Shown here in pieces: positions 49,882 through 61,565 of a stretch of 64,000 nt of DNA. A model generated the notes under the pieces. That model made no database searches. It was not told the origin of the DNA and saw only the letters and a program-made list of their open reading frames with translations. Source of the DNA: Ensifer sp. LC163 (lineage in GTDB: Bacteria; Pseudomonadota; Alphaproteobacteria; Rhizobiales; Rhizobiaceae); assembly GCF_001695855.1 (NCBI RefSeq), contig NZ_MBSS01000011.1, positions 1 through 64,000 on the forward strand, written 5' to 3'. How positions within the stretch are numbered: position 1 is the first letter of the stretch; each line of letters begins with the position of its first letter. Both the position numbers and the translations under genes were made by a program.

Positions 49882-50581
49882 GATCATTTTCGATACGGAA
49901 ACGACCGGCCTCGACAATCGCGAGGACCGGGTGATCGAGATCGGCGGCGTCGAACTGGAAAACCAGTTTCCGACCGGTCGCACGCTGCATATCTTCATCA
50001 ATCCCGGCAATCGCAAGGTTCATCCGGATGCGCTTGCCATTCACGGCATCACCGACGAGTTCCTGAAGGACAAGCCGGCCTTTGCCGATGTGGCCCAGCA
50101 GATTCTCGACTTCTTCGGCGATGCCCGCTGGGTGGCGCACAATGCCACCTTCGACATGGGCTTCATCAATGCGGAGTTCGGCCGCATCGGACTTCCGGCC
50201 ATTGCCGGCGAACGGGTGACGGATACGCTTGCTCTTGCCCGCCGCAAGCACCCGATGGGCCCGAATTCGCTCGACGCGCTCTGCCGTCGCTACGGCATCG
50301 ACAATTCCCATCGCGCCAAGCACGGCGCACTGCTCGACTCCGAACTTCTTGCCGAAGTCTATATCGAGATGCTCGGCGGTCGTCAGGCTGCCTTGGGTCT
50401 GGTGTCGAGCAACAAGGTCGCGGGACAAACCGTTGAACACGACGATGCGCCGATCGCCATCGCGCAGCGCCCGCGGCCGTTGCCGAACCGCTTGTCGGAA
50501 GCGGATGAGGCGGCTCATGCCGCTCTGGTCGCCAAGATGGGGGCCAAGGCGATCTGGGCCAAATACGATCTGCAGAAATGA
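49874..50581 (+). CDS. dnaQ: DNA polymerase III epsilon subunit
   Basis: A 235-residue proofreading 3'-5' exonuclease of the DEDDh type. Motif I is FDTETTG near residue 6, motif [15 protein letters not shown], and motif [17 protein letters not shown] with the catalytic histidine. It removes misinserted nucleotides during replication. GGAG lies six bases before ATG 49874. The C-terminal part that binds DnaE is less conserved. The gene ends in a strong terminator. Confidence 0.95.
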   Translation: MREIIFDTETTGLDNREDRVIEIGGVELENQFPTGRTLHIFINPGNRKVHPDALAIHGITDEFLKDKPAFADVAQQILDFFGDARWVAHNATFDMGFINAEFGRIGLPAIAGERVTDTLALARRKHPMGPNSLDALCRRYGIDNSHRAKHGALLDSELLAEVYIEMLGGRQAALGLVSSNKVAGQTVEHDDAPIAIAQRPRPLPNRLSEADEAAHAALVAKMGAKAIWAKYDLQK

Positions 50582-50608
50582 AAAAAGCCCGGCTCGACCG
50601 GGCTTTTT
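50581..50608. terminator. Bidirectional terminator of dnaQ and secB
   Basis: AAAAAGCCCGG pairs with CCGGGCTTTTT around CTCGA, T-runs on both strands, between two convergent genes. Confidence 0.88.
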
Positions 50609-50636
50609 CCTGAATGCGATCCAGTCTGAACAGAAA

Positions 50637-51140
50637 TCAGTTGGCGGTCTCGCTGGTGTTTGCCACCTGAGCGCGGACCTTTTCTTCGGCCATGCGTTGG
50701 GCGAACATCTGAGCGAAATCGATCGGGTCGATCATCAGCGGCGGGAAACCGCCGTTGCGGGTCGCGTCGGCAACGATCTGGCGAGCGAACGGGAACAGCA
50801 GGCGCGGGCACTCGATGAAGAGCAGCGGCAGCATGTGTTCCTGCGGGAAGCCGGCAACACGGAAAACGCCACCATAGGAGAGCTCGACGTTGAACAGGAC
50901 GCGTTCGCCGTCTTTGGCTTCCGCGTTCAGCGAGAGCACGACGTCAAAATCGGACTCTGCGAGCGGGTTCGCGTTGACGTTGACGTTGATGTTGATCGAC
51001 GGGGCATTGTCACGCGCCTGCAGCGAACGCGGTGCGCCCGGGTTCTCGAAGGAGAGATCCTTGACATACTGGGCGAGGATGTTGAGCGACGGGCTCTGCT
51101 GCGCGCTGCCGTTGCCGTTGGATGCGGTATCAGTCGTCAT
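50637..51140 (-). CDS. secB: Protein-export chaperone SecB
   Basis: A 167-residue cytosolic tetrameric chaperone delivering unfolded preproteins to SecA. Conserved patches include [32 protein letters not shown], and [41 protein letters not shown] at the C-terminal half. It is convergent with dnaQ and downstream of fxsA by 80 bases on the same strand. Confidence 0.95.
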   Translation of the reverse strand: MTTDTASNGNGSAQQSPSLNILAQYVKDLSFENPGAPRSLQARDNAPSININVNVNANPLAESDFDVVLSLNAEAKDGERVLFNVELSYGGVFRVAGFPQEHMLPLLFIECPRLLFPFARQIVADATRNGGFPPLMIDPIDFAQMFAQRMAEEKVRAQVANTSETAN

Positions 51141-51220
51141 AAGGGTTTCCTCGACTTCAATTCGGTGAGGCCATCTAGCATTTCGTCATAGGGCTTACAA
51201 CCCTGCGCCACAGGCCCTTG

Positions 51221-51754
51221 CTATTGCCGACGGCGCTCTTCGGACGGGTTGGGTTCGTCGTCATCGGTCCTCGAGAACTCGCCTTCGCCAAGGTCGATGA
51301 CGCGCGGTTGGGCGCGCTCCTGCGGCGTTTGGCCTGGTCCGCGCCAGGACTGGCTCGACGCGGCCGTCACAACAGTCATTCTCGATCTCAAATAGCCGGC
51401 CACGGCGTGCCTGACAGGCGGCACAAACAGAAGCAGACCAAAGATGTCGCTGATGAAGCCGGGCACCATCAACAAAAGGGCTGCGACGAACATCAAGGCG
51501 CCGCCGAGGACCTCGCGGCCAGGATCACTGCCGCTGCGCGTTGCTTCCTGCACGCGCCTGATGACGGCGAAACCCTGAAGGCGAAGCAGCACGACCCCGG
51601 CAATCGCGCTCAACAGAACGAGCAGCAGCGTCATGGCCAGCCCGATCTCGCGGCCGACGATGACGAAGCCGGCAATCTCGGCAAGGGGCAGTCCAAGAAT
51701 GACCAGGGGAATTAACATTGAACGCATTGGCGGTGCCTGAAAGGGTCGTCGCAT
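51221..51754 (-). CDS. fxsA: FxsA family membrane protein
   Basis: A 177-residue membrane protein with three to four helices in the first two-thirds, containing EIAGFVIVGREIG and ALLLMVPGFISDIFGLLLFVPPVR. FxsA relieves F-plasmid phage exclusion in E. coli; its physiological role is unknown. The C-terminal 50 residues are hydrophilic and variable. ATG 51754 is fixed by GGAGGTGACG just upstream; a GTG at 51760 is discounted. It diverges from timA. Confidence 0.88.
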   Translation of the reverse strand: MRRPFQAPPMRSMLIPLVILGLPLAEIAGFVIVGREIGLAMTLLLVLLSAIAGVVLLRLQGFAVIRRVQEATRSGSDPGREVLGGALMFVAALLLMVPGFISDIFGLLLFVPPVRHAVAGYLRSRMTVVTAASSQSWRGPGQTPQERAQPRVIDLGEGEFSRTDDDEPNPSEERRRQ

Positions 51755-51857
51755 CGTCACCTCCGATCTAAGGGTGCGACAACGCGGTTTGAATGATCTA
51801 TCCTTGCGGACTATATGGAATAGCTACGAGAAATTCTAACAGCGGTTTCGGGTGGAA

Positions 51858-52562
51858 ATGGGCTCTTTCGACTTCATCACGTTTTTTTTCTTGATCGCCG
51901 CAGTGGTCATCTTCCTGCAGTTGCGCAGCGTTCTCGGTCGCCGGACCGGCAGCGAACGGCCGCCGTTTGATCCCTATTCTCCGAGGGACATGAGCCAGGG
52001 GCCTGAAAAGGCCGACAATGGCAAGGTCGTCCAGCTGCCTCGCCGCGACAATGCCGAGGACGATGCGGCCCGCTATGCAGCGATCGACGACTTCGCAAAG
52101 GCCGGGACGCCGCTCAACGATCAGCTCCGCTCGCTGACCGACGCCGACGCAGGCTTCGACCCGAAGGAGTTCGTCAACGGGGCGAAGATGGCCTACGAGA
52201 TGATCGTCATGGCTTTCGCCGACGGCGACCGCAAGACGTTGAAGAACCTGCTGTCGCGGGAAGTCTACGAAGGCTTCGATGCCGCGATTGCCGAGCGCGA
52301 ACGCAAGGGCGAAGTGGTGAAATCCACCTTCGTCGGCATCGAGAAGGCCGATATCGTGCACGCCGAAGTCAAGGACAGCGAAGAGAACATCACAGTCCGG
52401 ATCGTCAGCCAGTTGATCTCGGCGACCTACGACAAGCAGGGCGCCATCATCGATGGAGACGCAGAGTCGGTGGCCGAAGTCAACGATCTCTGGACTTTCT
52501 CGCGCGACATTCGCTCGCGTGATCCGAACTGGAAGCTGATCGCTACCGAATCCGAAAACTGA
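51858..52562 (+). CDS. Tim44-domain protein (TimA-like)
   Basis: A 234-residue protein: an N-terminal transmembrane helix (FDFITFFFLIAAVVIFLQ), an Arg/Pro-rich linker, and a C-terminal Tim44-like domain (FDPKEFVNGAKMAYEMIVMAF to the end). The domain is shared with the mitochondrial import motor component Tim44; the bacterial TimA homologues are inner-membrane proteins of uncertain role. It is divergent from fxsA and followed 15 bases later by mltA in the same reading frame. Confidence 0.88.
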   Translation: MGSFDFITFFFLIAAVVIFLQLRSVLGRRTGSERPPFDPYSPRDMSQGPEKADNGKVVQLPRRDNAEDDAARYAAIDDFAKAGTPLNDQLRSLTDADAGFDPKEFVNGAKMAYEMIVMAFADGDRKTLKNLLSREVYEGFDAAIAERERKGEVVKSTFVGIEKADIVHAEVKDSEENITVRIVSQLISATYDKQGAIIDGDAESVAEVNDLWTFSRDIRSRDPNWKLIATESEN

Positions 52563-52577
52563 TCGGAAGGGGCGACC

Positions 52578-53684
52578 ATGACGCTTCGACTTGAGCCTGT
52601 CACCTTCTCAGACTTGCCGGGGTGGCAGGACGACGATCCGACCGCGGTGATTGAAGCGCTGCGCCGCTGTCATCACCATGTCTCGACCGCAAAACCTTAT
52701 CGCACCGGCTCGCTTGGCATTTCGGTCAATGACTTGATGCCGGCGCTTTCGGCTGCAAGAGCAGACGTCGCCGACGCAACTGCGGCGCGTGCGTTTTTCG
52801 AGCAACAATTCGTCGCCTTCAGAATCCGGCCCGAAACTGGCAAAACCGGTTTCGTGACGGCGTTCTATGAACCCGAGATCGAAGTCCAGGCGAAACCGGA
52901 CGACATCTTCCGATACCCGATCTACCGGCGCCCGATCGATCTCGTCGATGTCGACGACACCAACCGGCCGACAGATATGGATCCCTATTTTGCCTTTGGT
53001 CGGCTGCATGATGGCGTGGTCGGCGAGTATCCGGACCGCCGCGCGATCGAGCAGGGCTTTCTGGCGGGGCGGGGTCTGGAGATCGCCTATGCCAGATCGA
53101 AGGTTGACGTGTTCTTCGTCCACGTCCAGGGCGCTGCCCGGCTCGTCTATCCCGATGGTTCGCGCCGGCGTATCACCTATGCCGCCAAGACCGGCCACTA
53201 TTTTTCCCCGATCGGAAAGCTGCTGATCGATCGCGGCGAGATCGATGCCTCGACCGTCTCGATGATGAGCATCCGGGACTGGCTCGCGGCCAATCCGGAT
53301 GAGGTCGACGAGGTCCTTTGGCACAATCGCTCCTTCATCTTCTTCCGCGAGGCGGAAGTCGAGGACGAACGGCTCGGGCCGGTCGCTGCCGCCAAGGTTT
53401 CTCTGGAGCCGGGCCGGTCGCTAGCCGTCGATCGGCTGATCCATACCTTCGGCGTGCCTTTTTTTATCTCGAGCGAGAGCCTGACGCGGCTTGATGCCGG
53501 GCGGCCGTTTCGACGCCTGATGCTGGCGCTCGACACGGGGTCGGCCATCGTCGGCCCGGCCCGTGGCGACATCTTCACCGGATCCGGCGACACGGCCGGC
53601 GAGCTTGCGGGTGCGGTTCGCAACGAAGCCGATTTCTACATCTTCGTTCCTCGCGCGGCTGCGGCAAGATACGGCAATGGCTAG
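52578..53684 (+). CDS. mltA: Membrane-bound lytic transglycosylase A homologue
   Basis: A 368-residue MltA family protein. It has the MltA domain with GFVTAFYEPEIEVQ, the substrate-binding YVRVQGAARL-like segment (VHVQGAARLVYPDG), and the 3D domain with LDTGSAIVGPARGDIFTG near the C-terminus, including the catalytic aspartate. These enzymes cleave peptidoglycan to anhydro ends. Unusually, no signal peptide or lipobox is visible at the chosen start (ATG 52578, preceded by GGAAGGGG), nor upstream before the timA stop. Its stop overlaps the smr-domain gene by eight bases. Confidence 0.85.
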   Translation: MTLRLEPVTFSDLPGWQDDDPTAVIEALRRCHHHVSTAKPYRTGSLGISVNDLMPALSAARADVADATAARAFFEQQFVAFRIRPETGKTGFVTAFYEPEIEVQAKPDDIFRYPIYRRPIDLVDVDDTNRPTDMDPYFAFGRLHDGVVGEYPDRRAIEQGFLAGRGLEIAYARSKVDVFFVHVQGAARLVYPDGSRRRITYAAKTGHYFSPIGKLLIDRGEIDASTVSMMSIRDWLAANPDEVDEVLWHNRSFIFFREAEVEDERLGPVAAAKVSLEPGRSLAVDRLIHTFGVPFFISSESLTRLDAGRPFRRLMLALDTGSAIVGPARGDIFTGSGDTAGELAGAVRNEADFYIFVPRAAAARYGNG

Positions 53685-54246
53685 GGGCAAGAAGCTTTCG
53701 GCGGAAGAGCGGATTCTATGGGGAAAGGTTGCGCGCACGACCAGGCCAATGCCCGGCCGCCTCGATGATCTCAGGGAATTTCTCGGCGAGGATGTTCCAG
53801 CCGAGCCCAAGGATGAGCCGCAAAAGACGCAAGCCGCCACGTCGGCCAGTGGTACCGACGAACAGCAGGGAATTGCCCTCAGCAAGACCTCGAACGGCCG
53901 GCACCACTATCCGCTTGAAAAACCCGTCAAGCGCAAGCTGTCGAAGGGGCACCTGGCGCTGGAGGCGCGGATCGACCTGCACGGCATGATCCAGAGTGAA
54001 GCACACGGCTTCCTTCTGCATTTTCTTCTCAGAGCGCATGAGCGCGGGCTGCGCCACGTTCTTGTTATCACCGGCAAGGGAACGTCGATCGGCAGCGAAG
54101 GCGCATTGAAGCGCGCCGTGCCGCTCTGGTTCTCGCTGCCGGAGTTCCGGCCATTGATCTCAAGCTACGAGCCCGCAGCGCGCAATCACGGCGGCGATGG
54201 CGCGCTTTATGTCCGCCTAGCGCGCAGCAAGGGGAGCGCGACGTGA
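53677..54246 (+). CDS. Smr domain protein
   Basis: A 189-residue protein with a basic, disordered N-terminal half and a C-terminal Smr (small MutS-related) domain: RIDLHGMIQSEAH, HVLVITGKGTSIGSEGALKRAV, and NHGGDGALYV. Smr domains often nick DNA or RNA. The bacterial function is unsettled. ATG 53677 overlaps mltA by eight bases, and its TGA overlaps the XRE gene's GTG. Confidence 0.85.
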   Translation: MARGKKLSAEERILWGKVARTTRPMPGRLDDLREFLGEDVPAEPKDEPQKTQAATSASGTDEQQGIALSKTSNGRHHYPLEKPVKRKLSKGHLALEARIDLHGMIQSEAHGFLLHFLLRAHERGLRHVLVITGKGTSIGSEGALKRAVPLWFSLPEFRPLISSYEPAARNHGGDGALYVRLARSKGSAT

Positions 54247-54620
54247 CCCCTTTTGGCGCGGCGGTGCGCGAGTTGCGGCGCAAGAAGGGCGTGTCGCAGA
54301 AACAGATGGCTGCAGCGATCGGCGTGTCGGCCGCCTATCTCTCGGCGCTTGAACATGGAAAGCGCGGCGCGCCGAGTTTCGATTTTCTGCAAAGGGTGGC
54401 CGGCTATTTCAACGTCATCTGGGACGAGGCCGAGGAATTGTTCCAGATCGCCCATGTCTCGGCGCCGAAAGTCGTGCTGGATACGTCCGGGCTTGCGCCG
54501 GAACACACGGCCTTCGCCAACCGCTTGAGCGGACAAATCCGCGATTTGTCCGTTGAGACCATCCGCGCCCTGGAAGATGTTTTGGAAAAAGCCACATTTC
54601 CTGCTAATGACAGGGGATGA
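54243..54620 (+). CDS. XRE-family transcriptional regulator
   Basis: A 125-residue protein with an N-terminal helix-turn-helix of the Cro/CI type (VRELRRKKGVSQKQMAAAIGVSAAYLSALEHGKRG) and a short C-terminal extension. GTG at 54243 overlaps the smr-domain TGA, with AGGGGAG upstream. It is co-transcribed from timA through gyrB, or just before gyrB; it may regulate that unit. Target genes are unknown. Confidence 0.85.
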   Translation: MTPFGAAVRELRRKKGVSQKQMAAAIGVSAAYLSALEHGKRGAPSFDFLQRVAGYFNVIWDEAEELFQIAHVSAPKVVLDTSGLAPEHTAFANRLSGQIRDLSVETIRALEDVLEKATFPANDRG

Positions 54621-54683
54621 ACAGCTGTTTTCCGGCCGCTGCGCGCGGTCCGGGATTTGGAACCGTGGACAAATTTTCTATAG

Positions 54684-57191
<2,508 letters not shown>

Positions 57192-57217
57192 TCTTTTCGG
57201 ATATCATCGAAATCTGG

Positions 57218-57247
57218 AATCCCGGTGCCGCAAGGCACCGGGATTTT
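57218..57247. terminator. Bidirectional terminator of gyrB and nitroreductase genes
   Basis: AATCCCGGTGCC pairs with GGCACCGGGATT around GCAA, followed by TT on the plus strand and by bases for leftward stop. Confidence 0.8.
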
Positions 57248-57251
57248 CCGT

Positions 57252-57848
57252 TTATTCGCCCTGGAATTGTCCTTCGAACGCGAATTCGCTGACCGGCTTG
57301 CGCTGGCTTGGTACTTCGCGCGCGCGCAGGTCATCAGGAAGTATCGAAGGGTCGGCTCGCCGACCGATCGCGACCGCAGCTTCGACCCGGTGATATTCGG
57401 GAACGTTGAGGGAGCGCATCGCCTTGTCGCGATCGATGCCCGCCATGCCATGGGTATGCCAGCCTGCGAGCGATGCCTGCAAAGCAAGGCTATACCAGGC
57501 TGAGCCGGTGTCGAAGGCGTGGGTATAGGCTGGGCGCATTTCGCCGTTCTGTGCTTGGTTGTGGGTTCTCGAGATGACGATCGTCAACGCGGCGGCGTCC
57601 TTCGCCCAGCGCTGGTTGCTTTCGTCGAGGATATCGAGCAGCACTGGAAAGTGTTCGGTGCCGCGACGGGCATAGACGAACCGCCACGGCTGGCGGTTGC
57701 TTGCAGACGGCGCCCACCGGGCCGCTTCGAAGAAGGAAAGCAGATCGCGCTCTGCTATCTCCTCGTTGGTGAAGGCGCGGGGCGACCAGCGCTCCAGGAA
57801 GATTGCGTCGATTGGATGGTCGGCTTTTCTGTTGTCGGTCGCCGTCAT
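57252..57848 (-). CDS. Nitroreductase family protein
   Basis: A 198-residue FMN-dependent oxidoreductase. FMN-binding and dimer patches are ERWSPRAFTNEEI, AARWAPSASNRQPWRFVY and AAVAIGRRAD. The second ATG (57848) is chosen because AGAGG lies seven bases upstream; the first ATG (57854) would place the site too close. It converges with gyrB. The physiological substrate is unknown. Confidence 0.85.
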   Translation of the reverse strand: MTATDNRKADHPIDAIFLERWSPRAFTNEEIAERDLLSFFEAARWAPSASNRQPWRFVYARRGTEHFPVLLDILDESNQRWAKDAAALTIVISRTHNQAQNGEMRPAYTHAFDTGSAWYSLALQASLAGWHTHGMAGIDRDKAMRSLNVPEYHRVEAAVAIGRRADPSILPDDLRAREVPSQRKPVSEFAFEGQFQGE

Positions 57849-58092
57849 GGACATGCCTCTTTTCTACAATGTCGTGAAATCCGCGACGAGCTGCGCCGGC
57901 TCGCTATGGTTCGATTCGTTTCGGACGCTACATGAGGACGGGTGCCGACGAAACCGGATTGAAAGCACGGAAATGCGAGCGCGCCCGGTGCCCGAGCCGG
58001 TCTGCAGAAAATGCAGAAATGGATGCGCGGGTCATTGCTGTTTTCAGGAAAAAAGTTGTATAAGTTCTGTAGATTTCGAGAGAGGACGGATC

Positions 58093-59547
58093 ATGTCGTT
58101 TAAAGACCCATCATTGTTTCGCCAGGCTGCCTTGATTGGTGGTGAATGGATCGAAGCGGATGCCGCCAATGCGATCGATGTGACGAACCCGGCAACGGGC
58201 GAACTCGTCGGGCGCGTGCCGAAGCTTGGAGGTAAGGAGACGAAGGCTGCGATCGAAGCGGCGCGTCTGGCGCAGAAGGGTTGGGCTGCCCGCACCGCCA
58301 AGGACCGCGCCGGCGTGCTTCGCCGCTGGTTCGAGCTGATGATCGAGAACAAGGACGATCTCGGCCGCATCCTCACGCTCGAACAGGGCAAGCCGCTTGC
58401 CGAGGCGACCGGCGAAATCGTCTATGGCGCCAGCTTCGTCGAATGGTTCGCCGAAGAGGGCCGCCGCATCTATGGCGACCTGATCCCCGGCCACCAGCCG
58501 GATAAGCGCATCATGGTGATGAAGCAGCCGATCGGCGTCGTCGCCGCGATCACGCCCTGGAACTTCCCCAATGCGATGATCACCCGCAAGGCCGGTCCGG
58601 CCTTTGCCGCCGGCTGCGCCATGGTGCTGAAGCCGGCGGCACAGACGCCGTTCTCGGCAATTGCCATCGCCATTCTTGCCGAACGTGCCGGCCTGCCCAA
58701 GGGCCTGTTCAGCGTCATCACCGGCTCGGCCCGCGAGATCGGCGCCGAGATGACCGCCAACCCGGTGGTGCGCAAGCTGACCTTTACCGGCTCGACGGAG
58801 GTCGGTGCCGAGCTCTATCGCCAGAGTGCGGGTACGATCAAGAAGCTCGGCCTGGAACTCGGCGGCAATGCCCCCTTCATCGTCTTCGACGATGCCGATC
58901 TCGATGCGGCGGTCGAAGGCGCCCTGATCGCCAAGTTCCGCAACAACGGCCAGACCTGCGTCTGCGCCAACCGCATCTACGTGCAGGACAAGGTCTATGA
59001 CGCCTTCTCCGACAAGCTGGCGGCGGCCGTGGCCAAGCTGAAGATCGGCAATGGTCTCGACCAGGGCGTCATCCTCGGCCCGCTGATCGACACGGCAGCG
59101 CTGGCGAAGGTGGAAGAGCATATCGCCGACGCCACTGCCAAGGGGGCTCGCGTGATCCAGGGCGGCAAACGCCATGCGCTCGGCGGCACCTTCTTCGAGG
59201 CGACGGTTTTGGCCGATGTCACCCAGGCGATGTCAGTGGCCCGCGAGGAAACCTTCGGCCCGGTCGCACCGCTGTTCCGCTTCAAGGATGAGGCCGATGT
59301 CATCGAGCAGGCCAACGACACCGAGTTCGGGCTGGCCTCCTATTTCTATGCCAAGGCCCTGGCGCGGGTGTTTCGCGTGGCCGAGGCGCTGGAATACGGC
59401 ATGGTCGGGGTCAACACGGGGCTGATCTCCACGGCGGAAGCGCCGTTCGGCGGCGTCAAGCTCTCGGGTCTCGGTCGCGAAGGCTCCAGATACGGCATCG
59501 AGGAATTCACCGAGATCAAATATGTCTGCCTCGGTGGCATTGCCTGA
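58093..59547 (+). CDS. gabD: Succinate-semialdehyde dehydrogenase (aldehyde dehydrogenase family)
   Basis: A 484-residue NAD(P)-dependent aldehyde dehydrogenase. Cofactor and catalytic patches are ITPWNFPNAMITRK, TFTGSTEVG, LELGGNAPFIV with the general base glutamate, and NNGQTCVCANRIYV with catalytic cysteine. Best match is succinate-semialdehyde dehydrogenase; related enzymes also use alpha-ketoglutarate semialdehyde. AGAGGA precedes ATG 58093. The neighbouring aldolase and uronate genes allow a sugar-acid role. It ends in a terminator. Confidence 0.88.
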   Translation: MSFKDPSLFRQAALIGGEWIEADAANAIDVTNPATGELVGRVPKLGGKETKAAIEAARLAQKGWAARTAKDRAGVLRRWFELMIENKDDLGRILTLEQGKPLAEATGEIVYGASFVEWFAEEGRRIYGDLIPGHQPDKRIMVMKQPIGVVAAITPWNFPNAMITRKAGPAFAAGCAMVLKPAAQTPFSAIAIAILAERAGLPKGLFSVITGSAREIGAEMTANPVVRKLTFTGSTEVGAELYRQSAGTIKKLGLELGGNAPFIVFDDADLDAAVEGALIAKFRNNGQTCVCANRIYVQDKVYDAFSDKLAAAVAKLKIGNGLDQGVILGPLIDTAALAKVEEHIADATAKGARVIQGGKRHALGGTFFEATVLADVTQAMSVAREETFGPVAPLFRFKDEADVIEQANDTEFGLASYFYAKALARVFRVAEALEYGMVGVNTGLISTAEAPFGGVKLSGLGREGSRYGIEEFTEIKYVCLGGIA

Positions 59548-59578
59548 CGCATTTGTACGTTGATGCAATCTGATCGCG

Positions 59579-59610
59579 AAACCGGCCGGAAATCTCTGGC
59601 CGGTTTTTTC
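59579..59610 (+). terminator. Terminator of gabD
   Basis: AACCGGCC pairs with GGCCGGTT around GGAAATCTCT, then TTTT, 31 bases after the gabD stop. Confidence 0.85.
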
Positions 59611-59656
59611 GTTTGCCGGTACAGAGGTTGCAGTCGTGAAAAGAGGAGATGACGCG

Positions 59657-60463
59657 ATGCCGGCACCGACCAACCCCTTCAAGACCGCCCTTCGCGAGCA
59701 GCGCTTTCAGCTCGGTCTGTGGGTCGCGCTGGCGAGCCCCTACGCGGCCGAGGTGGTCTCCGGCAGCGGTTATGACTGGCTGTTGATCGACGGCGAGCAT
59801 GCGCCCAACGACCTGCCGTTGTTGTCGGCCCAGTTTCGGGCGGTGGCGGCATCGGCCAGCCACCCGATCGTCCGCCTCCCCGTCGGCGAGACCGCGCTGA
59901 TCAAGCAGATCCTCGATGTCGGCGTGCAGACGCTGCTCATCCCGATGGTTGAAAGCGTCGAGCAGGCGAAAGAGCTGGTTCGCGCAACCCGCTACCCGCC
60001 GCACGGCATCCGCGGTGTCGGCGCGGCACTGGCGCGCGCATCGCAATTCGGCCGGATCGCCGACTATCTCCACACCGCTAACGACCAGATCTGCCTCCTG
60101 TTGCAGATCGAGAGCCGTGCGGGCCTGGCGGCGATCGACGAGATTGCCGCCCTTGAAGGCGTCGACGGTCTGTTTATCGGCCCATCGGATCTGGCCGCGG
60201 ATATGGGTTATCTCGGCAGCCCGGGGCGTCCGGAGGTGCGGGCGGCGGTCATCGACGCCTTCGCGCGCATTAAGAAGGCCGGAAAGGCGTGCGGAATCAT
60301 GACGCTCGATCTCGCGCAGGCACGCGACTATCGCGATCTCGGCGCCGATTTCATGGCTGTTGGTACCGACGTCACCTCTCTCGTCCGGGCAACACAGGCT
60401 CTGCGTCAGGAGTTTTTGGGCGAGAAAAGCCAAAACGCCAGCAAGCAGGAATCCGGCTACTGA
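59657..60463 (+). CDS. HpcH/HpaI-family aldolase
   Basis: A 268-residue class II (metal-dependent) pyruvate aldolase. It carries LLIDGEHAPND, PVGETALIKQILDVGVQTLLIPMV and QIESRAGLAAIDEI, and FIGPSDLAADMG. Family members cleave 2-keto-3-deoxy-sugar acids or 4-hydroxy-2-keto-heptanedioate. GAGGAG lies eight bases before ATG 59657. Its stop overlaps the stop of the convergent uxaB gene by seven bases, with no terminator between. The substrate is inferred from context (see findings). Confidence 0.87.
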   Translation: MPAPTNPFKTALREQRFQLGLWVALASPYAAEVVSGSGYDWLLIDGEHAPNDLPLLSAQFRAVAASASHPIVRLPVGETALIKQILDVGVQTLLIPMVESVEQAKELVRATRYPPHGIRGVGAALARASQFGRIADYLHTANDQICLLLQIESRAGLAAIDEIAALEGVDGLFIGPSDLAADMGYLGSPGRPEVRAAVIDAFARIKKAGKACGIMTLDLAQARDYRDLGADFMAVGTDVTSLVRATQALRQEFLGEKSQNASKQESGY

Positions 60464-61545
60464 TCGAGGATTTCGCTCAACATCGGCATGGCGACATCAG
60501 GGCTCCAGCGGCGGAAGTCGGCAATGCGCCGCACGATCTTCTCGGCGTGATGATTGGCGATATCGCTGAGCCGATGGTCAAGGAACGGATTTCGGAAACG
60601 GTCGAGCGTCGTCGCGACATAGGCGCTCGCCTGTTGTCCGAGACCGTTGGCGGCGAAGGCAGGCACGACTTCTTGGCCGTAGATATCTTCGAGTCGCCCG
60701 GCAATCTCCGTATCGCTAAGGATCTGCCGGACCGTTTCGCCGGGGTCGCGCGCCTGCCTGAGCCAGATGTCTGCGAGCACCGTGTGGCCGAGATTGAGGA
60801 TATGGAGTTTCAATTTTTCGTAGGGCGTCAGGTCGTCGACCATCAGCACGCATTCATGCTCGCAAGGCGTTTTCAGCCCCGGTTGTCTCTCGATCGCCCA
60901 TAGCGCGTAGGGCTCCGCCACGGCGCCGGCCGGCTCGATCGGTTCCGAGACGATCCGGTCGACCAGCGTATTGGCCCAGACGATCTCGTTTGCCAGCCAA
61001 TTTGAAAATTGCCGCTCGCCCAGCCGCTCCCCCGCGAGCTCCAGCACGATGGCTTTGAGCACGTCGCCATTGCGCGACACCAGTTCACAGGGAAGGATGG
61101 TAAGCGGTTTGCCGCCGGCATCGAAACGGGCTTTCAGAAGCAGCAGAAGTTTACCGGGAAACGACAACGGCACCCGCACCGACAGGTCGTCTCCGGAGAT
61201 GTCGTAGCCGGTATCGCCGGTATTCGAGATCAGGAACTCGGCCTCGTCCGCCACGATGTTGCAAACAGCATCCCAGTTGTCACTCGTCGACAGCGCGCGG
61301 GCGACGCTGGTGACCCGCTCGACCCTGTCCACCGGCCTGCCGTCGCAAAGCCCGCGGATCGCCACCGGATAGCCGCCGGGCTGCGTCAATGCCGCCAGAC
61401 GTCCTACCCGCTCGGTCGAGCCTGTCGTCTGAACCACGGTGATTTGCCCGGGGGCCGCCTGCCGGTCCAGCGCCTCGCTGATGAAGAGATCGGCGTGCGC
61501 CTGAAGAAAGCGGCTCGTTCCAAACTGCACAAACGGTGTCTTCAT
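60457..61545 (-). CDS. uxaB: Tagaturonate reductase-like mannitol dehydrogenase family protein
   Basis: A 362-residue NAD-dependent polyol/uronate dehydrogenase. N-terminal FVQFGTSRFLQAHAD (Rossmann fold), VQTTGSTERVGRL, CDGRPVDRVERVTSV and the catalytic-domain KLHILNLGHTVLAD with conserved lysine. It likely reduces tagaturonate to altronate. It is shorter than E. coli UxaB (about 480). It lies 20 bases after gntR in a two-gene leftward unit. Confidence 0.85.
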   Translation of the reverse strand: MKTPFVQFGTSRFLQAHADLFISEALDRQAAPGQITVVQTTGSTERVGRLAALTQPGGYPVAIRGLCDGRPVDRVERVTSVARALSTSDNWDAVCNIVADEAEFLISNTGDTGYDISGDDLSVRVPLSFPGKLLLLLKARFDAGGKPLTILPCELVSRNGDVLKAIVLELAGERLGERQFSNWLANEIVWANTLVDRIVSEPIEPAGAVAEPYALWAIERQPGLKTPCEHECVLMVDDLTPYEKLKLHILNLGHTVLADIWLRQARDPGETVRQILSDTEIAGRLEDIYGQEVVPAFAANGLGQQASAYVATTLDRFRNPFLDHRLSDIANHHAEKIVRRIADFRRWSPDVAMPMLSEILDQ

Positions 61546-61565
61546 GTCGCGGTCCAGTTAGCTGG

